Position numbers and translations under genes: made by a program. DNA of 64,000 nucleotides. Source: Tamarix chinensis. Its lineage: Eukaryota; Streptophyta; Magnoliopsida; Caryophyllales; Tamaricaceae. This document shows positions 35,701-47,214 of this stretch, one piece after another. The notes beneath the pieces were generated by a model. That model was not told where the DNA came from. It saw nothing but the letters and a program-made list of their open reading frames with translations, and did no database searches. Numbering within the stretch: the first letter of the stretch is position 1; every line of letters starts with the position of its first letter. The stretch lies in NCBI GenBank assembly GCA_030549775.1, contig CM060171.1, positions 146,278,859-146,342,858 of the forward strand, written 5' to 3'.

Positions 35701-36479
35701 ATACTCAATTTACCGTTTTCATGCTCCTTCTTTCTATCAAAATGTTATAATACAATATATATATACATATATATTGCGGAAAAGATTAGTCATTTTTATC
35801 AGTAAAAAAGATGAGTGAAAAGTCATTTCACCCAAAAATCCTTTGTATTATTATGAATCTCAAACCTTGAATAATAACAACAACAAATAAGTAAAACCAT
35901 ACAGATCTAGATCCTCTAAGCTTCAGTAAATGACAATGAAAGATAAACTATTGCTTTTGAAGAAAATCTGAGAACGAAAAATTATTTCTAAACATTTTTA
36001 AATCTAAAATAAACTAAAGTAAAGAGCTATCATTTTCAACAAAAAAAGGGCCCCAAACAAAATAAAGGACCATACGCAAGCAGCTTGCGTATTCATTACA
36101 ATGAAAAATGCGGCAAATAAAATGTGAAAGAGGAGAAGAAGAAGAAGAAAACTGACCCAATCAAATTGACTCTGAGATTGATTTTGAGCTGAGCAAAGAG
36201 ATCATAAAGCTGACCAAGGTCGGCTGCATTTCCATGAGAGTAAAGCACGGTAAGCCTTGCATAAGGATTCCTCAAGTAAAAAATGACAATATTGTTCCCC
36301 CTCCTTGTCTTAATCATATGAACTTTCAATGAAGAGTCGTCCCCTTGAGGGATTGGAACAGCCGCCGCCGTGGAAACCGCCACGTACTTGCCGTCATCCC
36401 TCTTCTTCACTTCGTAAGTCGGTGGTGACGGTGGAAAGAAGGCAAATTTGGCCGCCAAGTTTGACATTGTACACCCCAT
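28986..36479 (-). CDS. ABHD17-like alpha/beta hydrolase (depalmitoylase type), five exons
   Basis: Exons: 36479-36157, 33440-33404, 32782-32546, 32264-32217 and 29714-28986, all bounded by AG/GT and in phase, giving 457 aa. The start [20 protein letters not shown] is typical of the plant ABHD17/ABAPT group. The fold shows [11 protein letters not shown] (oxyanion region), [12 protein letters not shown], then GQSVGS with nucleophile Ser154, HGTEDD with Asp219 and GGGHCN with His248, a complete triad. Family members are serine hydrolases that remove palmitate from membrane proteins; the substrate here is unknown. Residues 302-457 form a cysteine-rich tail (61 Cys), with 11 heptads of CCPKCSD type at 333-409. 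The N-terminal Met-Gly-Cys and the tail may be lipid-modified and hold the protein at membranes (inference). The introns carry transposons but the coding sequence is intact. No neighbouring gene is evident. Confidence 0.9.
29133..29363 (-). repeat. Eleven 21-bp tandem repeats coding cysteine heptads
   Basis: On the minus strand the units translate as CCPKCSD or CCPNCSS/N/G (the second unit is GCLKCSG). K-type and N-type units alternate, giving a 42-bp higher-order repeat in the middle; the three units nearest the C-terminal end are all K-type. Unit similarity is high, pointing to recent slippage or unequal exchange under coding constraint. Confidence 0.92.
30036..30051 (-). other. Primer binding site (initiator tRNA-Met type) in intron 4
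   Basis: The minus strand reads TGGTATCAGAACCCAG directly after the LTR end at 30055. The common form is TGGTATCAGAGCC. Confidence 0.6.
30055..30675 (-). mobile_element. Copia-like LTR in intron 4, minus strand
   Basis: 621 bp from TGTATTGGAC (30675) to TTCA (30055), followed by two bases and a primer site. It carries a TATATATATA stretch near 30521. Only about 300 bp separate the primer site from exon 5, with no gag or pol motif and no second LTR, so the element is truncated. Its orientation matches that of the gene. Confidence 0.6.
31424..31555. repeat. Tandem duplication, units 67 and 65 bp
   Basis: Two copies start ATCTAAACAA and end CAGCAAKGCTGAGATAC (31424-31490 and 31491-31555), with about 80 percent identity. 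Intron 4 of the hydrolase; no known role. Confidence 0.8.
32217..32264 (-). CDS. Hydrolase exon 4 (48 nt)
   Basis: 16 codons reading [16 protein letters not shown] (residues 200-215), the strand leading to the catalytic aspartate loop. Acceptor ATGCAG, donor GTGAGT. Confidence 0.88.
32265..32545 (-). other. Hydrolase intron 3
   Basis: 281 bp, GTGAGT to TGCAG. A short repeated CAAAGCACCA/TAAAGCACCA word lies near 32433-32462. No other feature. Confidence 0.8.
32546..32782 (-). CDS. Hydrolase exon 3 (nucleophile elbow)
   Basis: 79 codons (residues 121-199). Acceptor ATTCAG, donor GTGAGT. It contains the helix [18 protein letters not shown], then [17 protein letters not shown] with Ser154, then [16 protein letters not shown] and FDIYR. 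The elbow G-x-S-x-G is intact. Confidence 0.9.
32783..33403 (-). other. Hydrolase intron 2
   Basis: 621 bp, GTAGGA to TTCAG. No repeat or nested gene recognised. Confidence 0.8.
33404..33440 (-). CDS. Hydrolase exon 2 (37-nt micro-exon)
   Basis: One base completes Gly108, followed by 12 codons reading [12 protein letters not shown]. It is bounded by CTGCAG before and GTAGGA after. The D-Y-S-G-Y-G motif is the expected next strand and loop of the fold, which fixes this very small exon despite its size. Confidence 0.88.
34403..35120. mobile_element. hAT-like MITE in intron 1
   Basis: Terminal inverted repeats: GGGGTGAACA plus CAGTTT on the left (34405 on), and CAAACTGTGTTCACCCC on the right (35104-35120). 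Both internal flanks are rich in AAACCAAACC or GGTTTGGTTT words, with an AT-rich core. There is no transposase. The 8-bp target duplication is not clean (ATTG is visible on both sides). The short size and ends suggest a hAT-type non-autonomous element. Confidence 0.62.
34525..34562. repeat. Composite CA-CG-CA-TA microsatellite (38 bp)
   Basis: Purines and pyrimidines alternate without a break through CACA, CGCG, CACA and TATA blocks inside the MITE. The form favours Z-DNA in the CG part and easy melting in the TA part. Confidence 0.9.
35309..35467 (+). other. Small unassigned ORF inside intron 1
   Basis: A 52-codon plus-strand frame starting [13 protein letters not shown] and ending AAAVIRKM. 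It is basic at the start, tryptophan-containing in the middle and lies antisense to the hydrolase. It is in a patch of more balanced composition than its surroundings, just after CTCACAG. I recognise no family. It may be a fragment of a captured gene or chance. Confidence 0.2.
36157..36479 (-). CDS. Hydrolase exon 1
   Basis: It codes residues 1-107 plus two bases of codon 108. It holds the N-terminal AAKFAFFPP motif, the [15 protein letters not shown] strand and the SHGNAADL loop. The donor is GG/GTCAGT, weaker than the consensus GTAAGT. Reading past it gives a phenylalanine-rich run encoded by a TTC repeat (intron), so this splice is needed. Confidence 0.85.
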
Positions 36480-37440
36480 TTTTACCTGCTTCCTCTTGCT
36501 AAATCAGCAGATTCCCAACTCATGAATGCATGTGAATGTACGTGGGAGAAGATCAGGAAAATACATAATGAAAAAAAAAAGATGGAACAGAAATTGTGGC
36601 GGAGGGGAGAGTGTTGATTTTTATTTGCTTGCTGGTGGTAATCTTTGGGTTTTTCCGGAGAAGTTGATTTTTGCGGCTGAAGACTTTCCTAAGCCCCAGA
36701 AACTTGATGTGGTTTGCTCTCTGAAATTAAAACAGGGACAATGACCCAGTTGGAAAAAAAATGGGAAGTTCTCTTTTCAAAATCTGGGATGTTCTGGGTT
36801 TTGTCTGTTAAAAAAAAGAGATATTATTGACATTATTGCAATATTAATTCAAAGAGAAAGAGCTTGAGGCAGAGAGAAGAGGTATGACAAATTTTCTGAG
36901 CGTTGCTGAGAAATTAACTGTCCGGCATATAAATTTGCGTGAGAGCAAACTATATGCCGGGAGAAGTCCTAAACTTTGAGTGTGACTGAGAAATCAGTTG
37001 GAGTGGACGTAGGTGGAGAAAACAGTAGGGTTGAGTGTTTGAGTTTGTAGCGGGCGGGTCCGCTCTGCCTGCTGCACTCTCTGGGAAGTGGAGCAGCAGA
37101 AGCAGCAGCTAATATGTATTGCTGTTGTTGAGGAGTAATTGGTTGGGTCAGACCGTCAGAGAGTAATTAAAACATGAAAGAAAAAGGGCGGAAATGTGAG
37201 TTTTGATGACACTGTTTTGTCAGAACTCAGAAGATGGAGAGAGGGGGGACGGAGGGGTTGTTTGACTGCATTGGATTCAAGAAGGAGAAAGATAAAAAAA
37301 AATCGGCTTTGCCATGATCAGGATTCAGGAAATTATAAAGAGAGACACCATAGATGTACAGTGCAGGTCCTTTTTTTTCCTATAAATTTATATTTTCTAT
37401 TGTATGCCTAGCCTCGTACCCCATTTTTCGCAATTTCAAA
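36480..37440 (-). promoter_or_regulatory. 5' flank and probable promoter of the hydrolase gene
   Basis: About 1 kb of more mixed composition than the DNA beyond it, with purine/pyrimidine runs and a minus-strand TATA-like AAATATAAATTTATAG near 37381-37396. A perfect inverted repeat lies at 36922-36960. The transcription start cannot be placed from sequence alone. Confidence 0.4.
36922..36960. promoter_or_regulatory. Perfect 10-bp inverted repeat upstream of the hydrolase
   Basis: CCGGCATATA (36922-36931) and TATATGCCGG (36951-36960) with a 19-base spacer, about 440 bp before the start codon. It may be a binding site for a dimeric factor or a hairpin in the 5' leader. Confidence 0.6.
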
Positions 37441-40249
37441 GGCTTACTGCACATACATACATACTAGAAAGTGTTACTGAAAAAATATATATATTTAAAA
37501 AGTAAAACCATAATTATTATATACGTAAAATGGATGAAATAGTGGTTGTGTCTTTTAAGTTTAGATTTTGAAATCCTATATCATTAATTTTTATAAAATA
37601 TACTTGAAAATAGTACGTGATCGTACTATTATACTTTTAGCCGTTTGGAATTGTAATAATTTGCATATTTATATATTCAAAATCATTTTTATGTTCGGAT
37701 AGAGAACATAGTAAAAACATTATGTTTTAATATTATAATATTTGATCTAATTTTATTCAGATATCATGTATTTACATTATTTCATTGAAGTATTATAGTA
37801 TTTTTAGTTAATTTTTATTTTAGTGTCACTATCTTTATGTGTTTAATCCTTGATTAATGGGAAAAAAATTACCATCCCATATTTTCTAAAGCTAGCATGA
37901 GAGTTTCTTTCTTTCTTTTCCTTTTTTTTTCTGAAAATTTTGTTTAAAGAATGCTTCTTTTTGAAACTTTCTAAAAATTCCATTGCATATTTTCATAATA
38001 AGTATAGAAAAATATGTGATATATTAAAAATGACCATCAGTTAGTAAAACGAGACTAGCAATATTAATATGTAGTAAGACATAATAAAATAATCATAAAC
38101 TAAAAATGTTATGATATATCCAATAAATTATTGACTACACATAAAGCCAGAGTGAAATGAAGCCAAATTTTATAATATCTAGCAAAAAAATTCAAAATAT
38201 AATTTATATTGACCTAGAGTTAAACAAAAGTTTGACGTATACATGCATGGTTTTGTATTTTTCTACAAGTAACCATGTAAAGGCTAATGTTATCTTCTTC
38301 TCATCTTATTTTAGGATTAAATAAAATTTTAATAATAATAAAATATTAGTAATAAAAACATGTAAACCTGTAATTTAGATTAGCTTTTTAAAAATTAATT
38401 ATAACACAAACAATAACAAATTAACACTAATATTACTCTCTTGTGGTGGACGATCAAGGCAGAGTAGCAATCGTGTCATTTGTATGATTAGTATTCAATA
38501 CAGTGGACATCTTCTTCTCTTTTAGATAACATACATTGAAACTCAATTTCATAAAGCTGTGATAGTGGGGCTCAACCGTGCGATACATAAAATGCAACGA
38601 TAAAAAGACAACCCTACTTTTATCCTTTATTGTAATTAAGAGTCGTCTCGTAAATAAAAGTGAAAATAAAAATAAAAATTTAGGAATAAGGGTACGAGAA
38701 TAAAAATATAATAAATAATTGATAATTAATTTAAGAATATAAAAAATTATGTTTAGTATACAGAAATAAAATAAAAATTATTGAATTATCTTTTTTATAT
38801 GTCATTTTAAATTATAAAATAAGGATATTTTTATCATTTAAACCCTTATTCTCGTTCTCCAATTTTAGTACCACCCCTCCCCTCGTATTAATTTGGCATG
38901 AATCTATTCCCTCTAATCCCAATCCCCAATTTAATCACATTCCTTGTTAACAAACACTATAAATATTAAATCCCTTCCCCTTATTCCCATTTTCCCTTTT
39001 CTACTCCCAAGAACCAAACAGTAGTTAAGAAAATTGCTACCATTTTTTATTGTTGTGTTACGGGGGAAGAATAGAGAACCATAGGATAGTGAGGTGAAGC
39101 CCCTTAAAGCACATAAACCTTCTCCCTCATTTTGTTTTTTTACATCTAATTCAACAACGCTATATACTAAAATAGTATGCGCCTCTCATTTTACCTCTTC
39201 CTTTCTTTTACCTCTATATTATTAGTTATTACTTATTACCTTGAGATGACAATATATTTAGTCTAGGTAGAGCCCCACTAGCCCCATATCCCCGTCCGCT
39301 TACACTACTCCAACTTATACATGCTAGATCTTAAAAATTCAAACACAAACCTAGACTTAGTAGACATAACAAATAAATAAATCCTACATGGGTTTGCTTT
39401 TTTTTTTAAAAAAAAATAATTTATATAAATACTAATATATTTATATTTATATCACTTAATATATATACTTTTTGTTTAAAAAAAGCCATCTTAGTAAAAA
39501 TATAAATATTTCAAAGTAGTTAGTTTAACTTTTTTATATTAAACAAGTTTGACGAGTTGAATTTGAATATAGAATTATTGAATCTGAATACATTTAAATC
39601 TATACAAATTTAAATTCGTTGGATATAAAAATTATATACCATGGCCTAATCCGTTAAAAATAAGAGGGATCTAAATTATTTCTAACCTTCATTACTATCC
39701 CTATTATTTGAGTACAATCTAATAATAAAATATACAGTTATATTAACTTATATAGTTATACCCCTCCAGCTTCACTATTAATTTTTTTTTTAAATAATAA
39801 AATTTTTTGCCCTCCCCCACGGTCCAACCAAATGCCCCCCTGGCTGTGTGTTTGGTGTACCTCTTTCTTTTTCAAAAGCTCCGTGGATCATGAAAGCAAA
39901 TGCAATGCTTTTGTTCTCCCCTTGTCCGTATGGAAGGAGGTTTTGTCGGAGGCAAAAAAGAAAAGAAAGTTGCCGACCATGATAACCACGATTTAGGTAC
40001 TCTTATCCTCGCCTAATTTGCAAGATAAAATGGATCTGATCTAATTTGATATAGCGACAATAAAAATAACAATTATTATAGTAAGATTAATATAATAACT
40101 ATTATAAAATTATTATTATTATTATAAATAAATAATATAAATATTGTTATTATTATAGTTAGAATAATTATTACAATTTTAATAAGGATAATTATAATTA
40201 TAAAAAAATATTATTATAAATATTATTGTATATGTAGACCCCACAATCT
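37441..40249. other. Intergenic DNA
   Basis: AT-rich. TAA/TTA-rich DNA lies at 40060-40230. The stretch 38640-39030 ends AACCAAACAGTAG and has CCCATTTTCCC-type words seen at the ends of some plant MITEs, but no matching left end was found. No gene is seen. Confidence 0.45.
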
Positions 40250-41206
40250 ACCATGAGCATACGAAATGAAGTTGGATGGCGCACCGCTAAATCCCCTGTA
40301 AGAAATACATAGAATAATTTTTCGAGTATTAAAGAGACACTAGTGTGGTTTTGGTTTAAGGATACTCCGACCTCCAAGTCGCCAACATAAGATATAAATA
40401 GTACAAATGGAAGGTGAGAGCGGAGTTAGAATAATTTTGTTGTAGGGTTGTGGATGTGTGACCATTAATAGTGGAGGGATAAGGGTCCCTAGTCAAAGGC
40501 ATCTTTAAATGTGTCATTCAGGCTATAGTGAGTATAGACAACAAAGAGTCAGAGGACTTAGCATAGAATTGTTTATTACTTATTTTTTTTAAAGCCTTAA
40601 GGTTCCACTATTTATGGAGATTGTTACTCGCAACCTGCCCCCATATGAGGTGAGATGAAGCCATTGTTTTGAGATGGTTAATGCTAAGAAATCAATGAAA
40701 GTTAGGTCACGTTCAAATGAAATAGGCAACAACCAAATTTTGAATCAGTTGTGTTAAACATTGGGGTTGTGATATCCACCTATAATGCCATTGCATTAAC
40801 TTAATCAATTGGATCTGAGGGAAAACCTTTACAAAGTAATAAGTTGCCCATAGACATATAGAGCTCTTGGTCCCAGCCAACTAGTTTGGTTTATGAACAA
40901 TCAAATAAATTTCCCATACCAATTGACAGGTTTGTTTTTTCTTCATTATTTTCTCTCAATCTATTTATTAAATGAGTCCACTGGTTTGTAGGACAAATGA
41001 ATTGGTTTATATGGGACCTTTGGTGTATTTTCTTACAATTGACCTTTTTGCTTGTTCTTTAACATTCATTAATAATTATTAAAATGGGAATAAATAGCTT
41101 AAGTGTGGATGTATGGTATGAAATTAAATATTGGTATTAAATAAGACATTATTGATTTAAGTGGAAGATAGTGGGAGTTTGTGTTGGCTTCCCTTATGGA
41201 TCGGTT

Positions 41207-41565
41207 GGTGGTTTCAATCCACCTTATTATTTAAGTTGCGATGGCTATCTACATTGAGTCAGATGGCGATGTCACTCCACCTTTATTTATCTTATGTTGG
41301 CTATCTATAATTATTCAACTAGTGGTTTTAGTCTAACTTTGTTTCAGATGTGTTGTTTATCTACACTAGGTCAGGTGGTGGTTTTAACCCACCTTTATTT
41401 TGAGTTGCACTGGCTATCTATACTTGGTCAGGCAGTGGTTCTAGTCCACACTTATTTAAGTTGAAATGGCTACCTATATTGGGTAAAGTGGTGGTTTTAG
41501 TCAACCTTTGCTTGAGATGCACTATCTATCTATATTGAGTTATTTAGTGGCAAACAATCCACTTA
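41207..41565 (+). repeat. GGTGG/CCACC hairpin array of LTR D'
   Basis: Seven diverged units, period about 60 bp, of the form GGCTATCTAyA-n-TGG then GGTGGTTTTAATCCACC. Clean stems are at 41207 and 41375; others keep only TGG/CCA. Confidence 0.75.
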
Positions 41566-41794
41566 TTTGGATATGAGAGTTCTATAGGAATTGTATAGGA
41601 TGTGTGATGAGTATGAATTGTGGAAAACATGAGTATGAATGGGGTTCTCCTATGGGTTGGGTTTTCATTCAAGTGGGACCATTGAGATGATGAGTGATAT
41701 GTGATAGCATGTTTGAATGTATAATATGATTTACTACTTTTATACTATATTTTATGTATTGCATGCTGCCTCTCTAAAGGAGACATTGTTTACT

Positions 41795-41812
41795 CAATAA
41801 ATCAACGTATTG
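41795..41812 (+). other. Conserved hairpin, copy in LTR D'
   Basis: CAATA and TATTG with an 8-base loop, in the context TTACTCAATA. Compared with CAGTA/TACTG, both sides of the third pair have changed (G-C to A-T), so pairing is kept. Confidence 0.6.
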
Positions 41813-41919
41813 ATACTAAACTAGTAGGTGATTTGTTGCTACTACCAATTAAGGATGATGTTCCTTTATACGATGATGTGCATGGGCATGAGTGATATCT
41901 TGTATATGGGTAGGGTTGT

Positions 41920-42838
41920 TGTAATACGCTAAAATTTTGAAATCCTAAAATTTATTTATCAACGAGTTAATTTAACCTAATTTATATATTTTATTTTATT
42001 TAATAATCCTAAATTAATCACAGGTAAATTATTTTAAATTTATTTATTTATTATTACTAAACCAAAAAAATTACTATAAAAATATAACCTAAATCCTACA
42101 CCCAAAAAAATTATTCTTCCCTTTTTTTTCTTTTTTCCCCTTCTTTTTCTCTCATGTATTGTCCCCCTCCTTCTCCCTCGGTTGCATCGTCTCAGCCCAG
42201 GCCCTTTCTTTCTTTTTTCTTCCTTCCCCCAGTGCAACCAAGCCCATTTCCTTTTTCATTCCTTTCTCCTTTTTCTCCTTTCTTTTATTCTTTTCCCTTT
42301 TCCTCCCTCCCAGTCATCTCCTTCCTTGTGGCATCTCCCCCTTCCATTTATGCACCCCTTCACGTTACCCCTCCTTTCCTCTCTTGGGCATGTAGTGTCA
42401 TGCACGCTAGGCTACACCCTGCAACCCTGCCCTTGCACCCTACCGCTTGTGACTACCTTCCCCTCCTACTGCCATACATGCCAAAGATACAAGCACCCCC
42501 TGTCATCTTCCCCTCTCCCTAAACCTCCTCCCCCGGTCTATAAATACTCCCTTCGAGCTCTCATTCCTCTCCTCTCCCACCTACACTCACCTCCCCTATT
42601 TTTCCTCACCTCTCCTGCCCCTGCCAACTCTAACGCCTCCACCGTCATCGACACCCAGCCAGCCCCCTGCCACCTCTCTTTTCTGCTTATGCCCTACCCT
42701 CACCTGCAGAGACAACCCTCTCCCTTTTTCTTCTTCTTCTTTCCTTCTCTCGCACTTGTAGCCGTAGTAAGCTGAATTTCCACCATTGTCGTCCTTTCTC
42801 CTCCCTCTTTGCCACCACCACACCGATGTCACTGATGG
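41920..42838 (+). mobile_element. LTR fragment D, interrupted by Athila 2
   Basis: It starts TGTAATACGC and follows LTR B closely for 200 bp, then has the pyrimidine-rich tract (42110-42830) and TATA box. It is cut at 42838, where the Athila 2 LTR begins. The rest of D is not found to the right of Athila 2, so a deletion or further rearrangement must have occurred. Proline-rich ORFs (42154-42775) are compositional. Confidence 0.65.
42539..42546 (+). promoter_or_regulatory. Predicted TATA box of LTR D
   Basis: TATAAATA followed by CTCCCTTCGAGCTC, matching the LTR B core promoter. Confidence 0.55.
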
Positions 42839-44336
42839 TGAATATTTACAAGCGCATGGATTCGTTGTAGCACTTTCAAGGTCGTATCCTAAAGGAAGTT
42901 CGCAATTGAGTACCCAACTTCATTATTTTAGCTATCTAGATCATTATAGAGTGAGAATATGCACGTGGGTAGTGAAAATAAATATAACGACTCTCTGAAT
43001 ATAAACTCTAAAATGATAGATATGAAGCCTAAGATTGAACTTCGGTCTCTAAATTGGTATTCAACAATGAAATAATGTTATGTTATAGTTTCAATGGATG
43101 TGAACAATCGGTATAAATATACTCATTAGCCTCTTTCGAGGTCTAATAACGTATTTAATCTAATTTGCTGACTACTTTCGTGACTACCAAATTAAATTAA
43201 ATCCATTAAGTGTCACTGATTCTATAGCCCAGGAGAACCAAACATCTACTTTCATGATCACTTGAATTCCCGTTCATATGCTAATTTCGGATAATGATTT
43301 CAAACTTTCAGTTGCAAAGAATATCTAAAAAGGTCGGATTTTGTCAAATCCAACTTACAACGATCGATCCTAATGCATGAAACAATACATATAAGCTAAA
43401 CATACGACATATACTTCAATTCATCATATTAATACCAAAATGGACCTATTTCAATCGTAGCAAAAAGGATTATTCACTCATGATTTCAAGGAATATAAAT
43501 GAAGTAAATTGCATAACAAACATAATTATCATATAAAAAAAATTGCAAAGAAGAGATATTGGATTGAATTAACCGTAAACCAGAGAAGAACAGAGTTGAT
43601 TCCGAGTTGATCATATACTAACTTGCACTTGAATCCCCGGAAATTAAACAAACAAAATCAAGGAATATTACATTAAGATTTTTCTAGAGAAAAGAGAGGA
43701 AAAATTCCTCTAAAAATCTTCCCCAAAATGTCCCCAAGAAGTCTTTGAAGAATCACTTAAAAACTACCCACAACGCAGGCTACGTCGTGCACGAAGATTG
43801 TGGGGTAACTGTTGCTGCACGTCCTGGCTGTGTAGCATTCTCACTCTCAAACTGGAGGATTCAGCTTCCGCACAGCCATGCAAGATATGCATAGCCTAAT
43901 CGTGCGTTCTCCTCAGCCTCGACTTATTCACTCAGCTCCTGCATGGTCATGCAAGATATGCATAGCCTGGCCGTGTGGTGTCTTCTACTTCGACCAAGCT
44001 GCATAACTGTTGCACGACTGTGCATCACCATCTCTTTTATTCTTTTGAACTTTTTTGTCTTACTTTTGGCTCTTTGATCTTCTAGAATCCTCCATAGACA
44101 TGCTAGGTTAGTTTATCATACTTCAATATCTTTCATATTGGGTATTTTGCTCTGGAAAAAATGTGCTACTTCCTCGGATTTGTGTTTTCTTGTGCAAGTC
44201 CCTAAAAAACAAATATCAAGAGAGTAGTAGCATGAACAATAGACTAGAACCATAGTAAAATACATATTAGAGACTAAATGAAGTCTTAAAATGAAGGCAA
44301 ACCAAGGCCAAAATAGAGAAAATATTCACTTTATCA
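42839..44336 (-). repeat. 3' LTR of Athila 2
   Basis: 1498 bp, on the minus strand from TGATAAAGTGAATATT to AATATTCA. The start follows a polypurine tract. It contains two near-identical hairpin units at 43870-43978. Confidence 0.7.
43870..43978. repeat. Paired hairpin units in Athila 2 LTR
   Basis: CATGCAAGATATGCATAGCC occurs at about 43877 and 43948. Each has stem ATGCA/TGCAT and outer GCAC or GCAT against GTGCG or GTGTGG. Related GTGCACG words are at 43787 and 44012. Confidence 0.7.
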
Positions 44337-44352
44337 ACTCCCCCATACTTAT
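44337..44352 (-). other. Polypurine tract of Athila 2
   Basis: The minus strand reads ATAAGTATGGGGGAGT directly before the LTR start, preceded by TTGGGGACAAGC. Confidence 0.7.
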
Positions 44353-45890
44353 CCTTTGCTTGTCCCCAAGCAAACACACAAACAATATAAAGAAACAACG
44401 GAGAAAAACAAAAGGAGATCAAATCATTAGATGATAGGACAAACTACATAAACAAGACATACGATTGCAAGGCCAACCTATACTTAGAGCGGTAATAGTA
44501 GGAGAGAAAAATTAAAGTGTGAAGACTCGTTAGTTCTAACTCGCAAATCAGTATTATCATGACCCTCTAAGATAGTTTAGGATCGCGTAGATTTCATCCT
44601 TACAAGACAAAGGCTAAACAAGGTTGTAGACTTCCTCTCTTTAGGAAAATCTGAACGCTATGCGCTCGTGTGTTTTCAAGGTATAACTGTTTCGCTCAAA
44701 ATCCTCCAACCTGATAATGATCAACCATATGCTTGCACACACTCTCTTTATCCACCACTCGAAGACATTATACAATACAAAAATCATGAGGTATTATTAA
44801 GGTTGTGATGGGGTCGAGGTTAAGGGTAGGATAATTCTAGGATTGTAGCTAATGGTCTAAAAGCTAGCGAAGCGATGACAATTTGTATATGTCAAAATTC
44901 GAGATCGATAACTCGCTAGTCACTACCTAATTAACAACTAAAGCTCTTTTCCAACAAATCTTTTCTATCCATAAAAAAATTGATTTCTTAATTCCCCACA
45001 TCACAACTTCAATAAATTCATTCTTCTCTTCCTTTCAAAATTTTTTTTTAATTACAAAGAAGAGAAATTGAGCTACAATTAGATCATTTTTTTAACACAA
45101 GATCTACCAAACATCCTTTTTTTTATCACACCCCCATGCTTATCTCTTGACATACCTACATCAAATAGTTTAAAGAGTTACCGCTCCCTAGTTTTGGACA
45201 AGGGTAAGTTAATAACTCAAAAATATGATTACTAAGTGGTTTTATGATCAAATGAACAAGTCTTAGGCTCAAAGAGGTTTAAAAAAATGGAAACAAATGT
45301 CATTTGGTAGGCCATTTGGATAATATAACTATAAAAAGAAAGCTTGTGCCTTAATCACATTAATGCATGCATAAGTCATATATAGTCTCGAAGAGAATAC
45401 ACGCAAGTTCTAGTTTTACGTATTGGAGGAGAAAACACACCATTAGAAAATAGTAAGATTGTAAAAAAGATGGGCAGTCTATAAAGCTCAAGGTCTCACT
45501 GGTTCTTTTGCTACTAACCCTATTTCCTAAGTCTTGGTCTAGATGGGCAAATCCACAAAGATAAATTGCTATAGTGTTACATTAATAAGTGGATTGAGAG
45601 TCTATCAATTGGGAAGTTCCTGCTTAAAGCAATTTCAAAACATATTCGTTATACTTGCTCACAATTTATAGGTCTCAATAGTATATAATCAAGCATTGTA
45701 AAGAATTCTATCATATTGTCATCATAGGCCTATCATTTCTCAAAATGAACACACTAACAACAAGCCAAAAACAAAAGCGAGAAAGAAAGAAACAAAGAAA
45801 GAAATAACACGCCAAAAGAAAAAGGTAACAAAGAAAAACAACAGAAATGGCAAAAAGCAAGTGTAGCCACTGAGGTGGGGTGGTGTTAGG
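44353..45890 (-). other. Athila 2 3' spacer
   Basis: Non-coding DNA between the second ORF and the polypurine tract. No feature recognised. Confidence 0.45.
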
Positions 45891-45899
45891 TAACCGTGC

Positions 45900-47168
45900 T
45901 CCAAATTTCATTGATACATTTGTTGTATCATGGTTTTCATTTGGTTGATAGGAGTGACGACATCCCGAAGACTCGTAATTTGAGCATCAATCATATTGAA
46001 ACAATCATCGATATGTTGGAAACGGGCATCCCAAGAGGTGTCGGAGGAAGAAGGGTCCGTGTCGGTGCCAAAAGACAGAGGCGTTGGGAGAGGAAGTAGT
46101 GATAGATCAGACGCCTCTTTAGTAAAGTCTGGATTATCATCTGAGGAAGTAGTGATAGATCAGACGTGGTGTGGTGGGAGAAGGTAACCAGTTGGTGCTT
46201 TCGTTACCTATGAGAGTGGTGAAATGTTTGTTGGGCAACATATACCACACCTCTTGATTATAAATAAGCAGAATTGAAGCCTATCTTGCACAATTAGCTT
46301 CATGTTCGTGTAAGTCACCAACCCTAGATAAGTTGTTTGGAAGTCAATAGGGATGTCATCTACATTTTATCCAAGCGGGGTAGCAATATACGTGATGATG
46401 ACGCCTCTGATGATATCACCAATGAGGTTGGTGCTAACTGTACTTAGGTGATCGGCGAGATAATACCCTCCATCACGGGCATCATCCAAGAGCATACATT
46501 GTAGAGCAAATAGTTCTATATTTTATATATTCCCTTGGCTTTCCCCTATCAAAAATTGTCCTAGCCAAAAGCCTTTGGACTTATCACAAGGTTGGGTTAT
46601 AGATTAACAGGGCCTTAGCATGGTGTTCGATATACGGTCTAGGAGCACATCCTCTCCTTAGCATGGGGATTTGAGTCAAAAATTCTTGAGGATCCCACAA
46701 CTGTGGTTCCTCGGTAAGTCTCTGACTAATAGTTGGAAGATGAAGCAAAGACAATAATCTTGACAATGACATTTTTCTAGTCTCATTGAAGAGTCTAAAA
46801 AGAATGATGTTTCCTACCCGGTAAAAATAAAACAAACTAAGGAACTCAATGGTGAGTCCTTTACTCGTGGGGTACGCATGCATTAAGAAATGGGATAAAC
46901 TGCCTCTAGCAAGTAAATACTCAACATCCTCTTTGATCCCTAGTGCTTCGAGACATGCCCAGTTGACATATCTGGTGGGTGTAATGTTTTGAGAAACATG
47001 CCCCTCGTAGAGTTCTTTGTCATCGGAGTCGATAAACATAATACCGTAAGGATTAAAGGGTTGGGTATATATGGACTTACCTTTGCCTTTGGCTCAGTGT
47101 GGTTGTGGTCTAGAGGATTCCCCTTCGTGTTCCTCTTGACTTGTTTTAGTTCGCTTCTTAGGTGCCAT
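45900..47168 (-). pseudogene. Athila 2 second ORF (post-pol)
   Basis: It starts MAPKKRTKTSQEE at 47168, with a stop and shift before 47040. The main block, 47039-46584, contains VSQNITPTRYVNWACLEALG, then a LTIEFLSLF motif and IILFRLFNETRKMSLS. This matches the Athila post-pol protein family (family pattern: PTRYxD, LTLEFLST, FRLFN). After a shift, IELFALQCML and a DARDGGYYLADHL stretch continue to about 46400. Function is unknown. Its persistence in both Athila copies in the same place supports a real element gene before decay. Confidence 0.7.
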
Positions 47169-47214
47169 ATTTACGTTCTACCTGGGAAAATAAGATTTTG
47201 TTAAATTTTGTTCA

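Larger units (their letters stand above)
33441..36156 (-). other. Hydrolase intron 1, 2.7 kb
   Basis: GTCAGT to CTGCAG. It contains a hAT-like MITE (34403-35120) and a segment of more balanced composition at 35280-35640. The rest is AT-rich. Confidence 0.75.
40250..41919 (+). mobile_element. LTR fragment D' (A-like), cut by LTR D
   Basis: The TTTGGTTTATGAACAATCAA region near 40888 resembles text of LTR A read in reverse, and the hairpin array plus conserved hairpin stand in the order found in B and C. It stops at 41919, where LTR D begins. The left boundary is uncertain and no end sequence is preserved. Confidence 0.45.

Noticed and set aside
38640..39030. MITE ending AACCAAACAGTAG
   Set aside because: No matching inverted left end could be found, so only noted within the intergenic entry.
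42154..42832. ORFs of up to 197 codons, proline/serine/phenylalanine-rich
   Set aside because: Same pyrimidine tract in LTR D, open in three plus-strand frames and one minus-strand frame.
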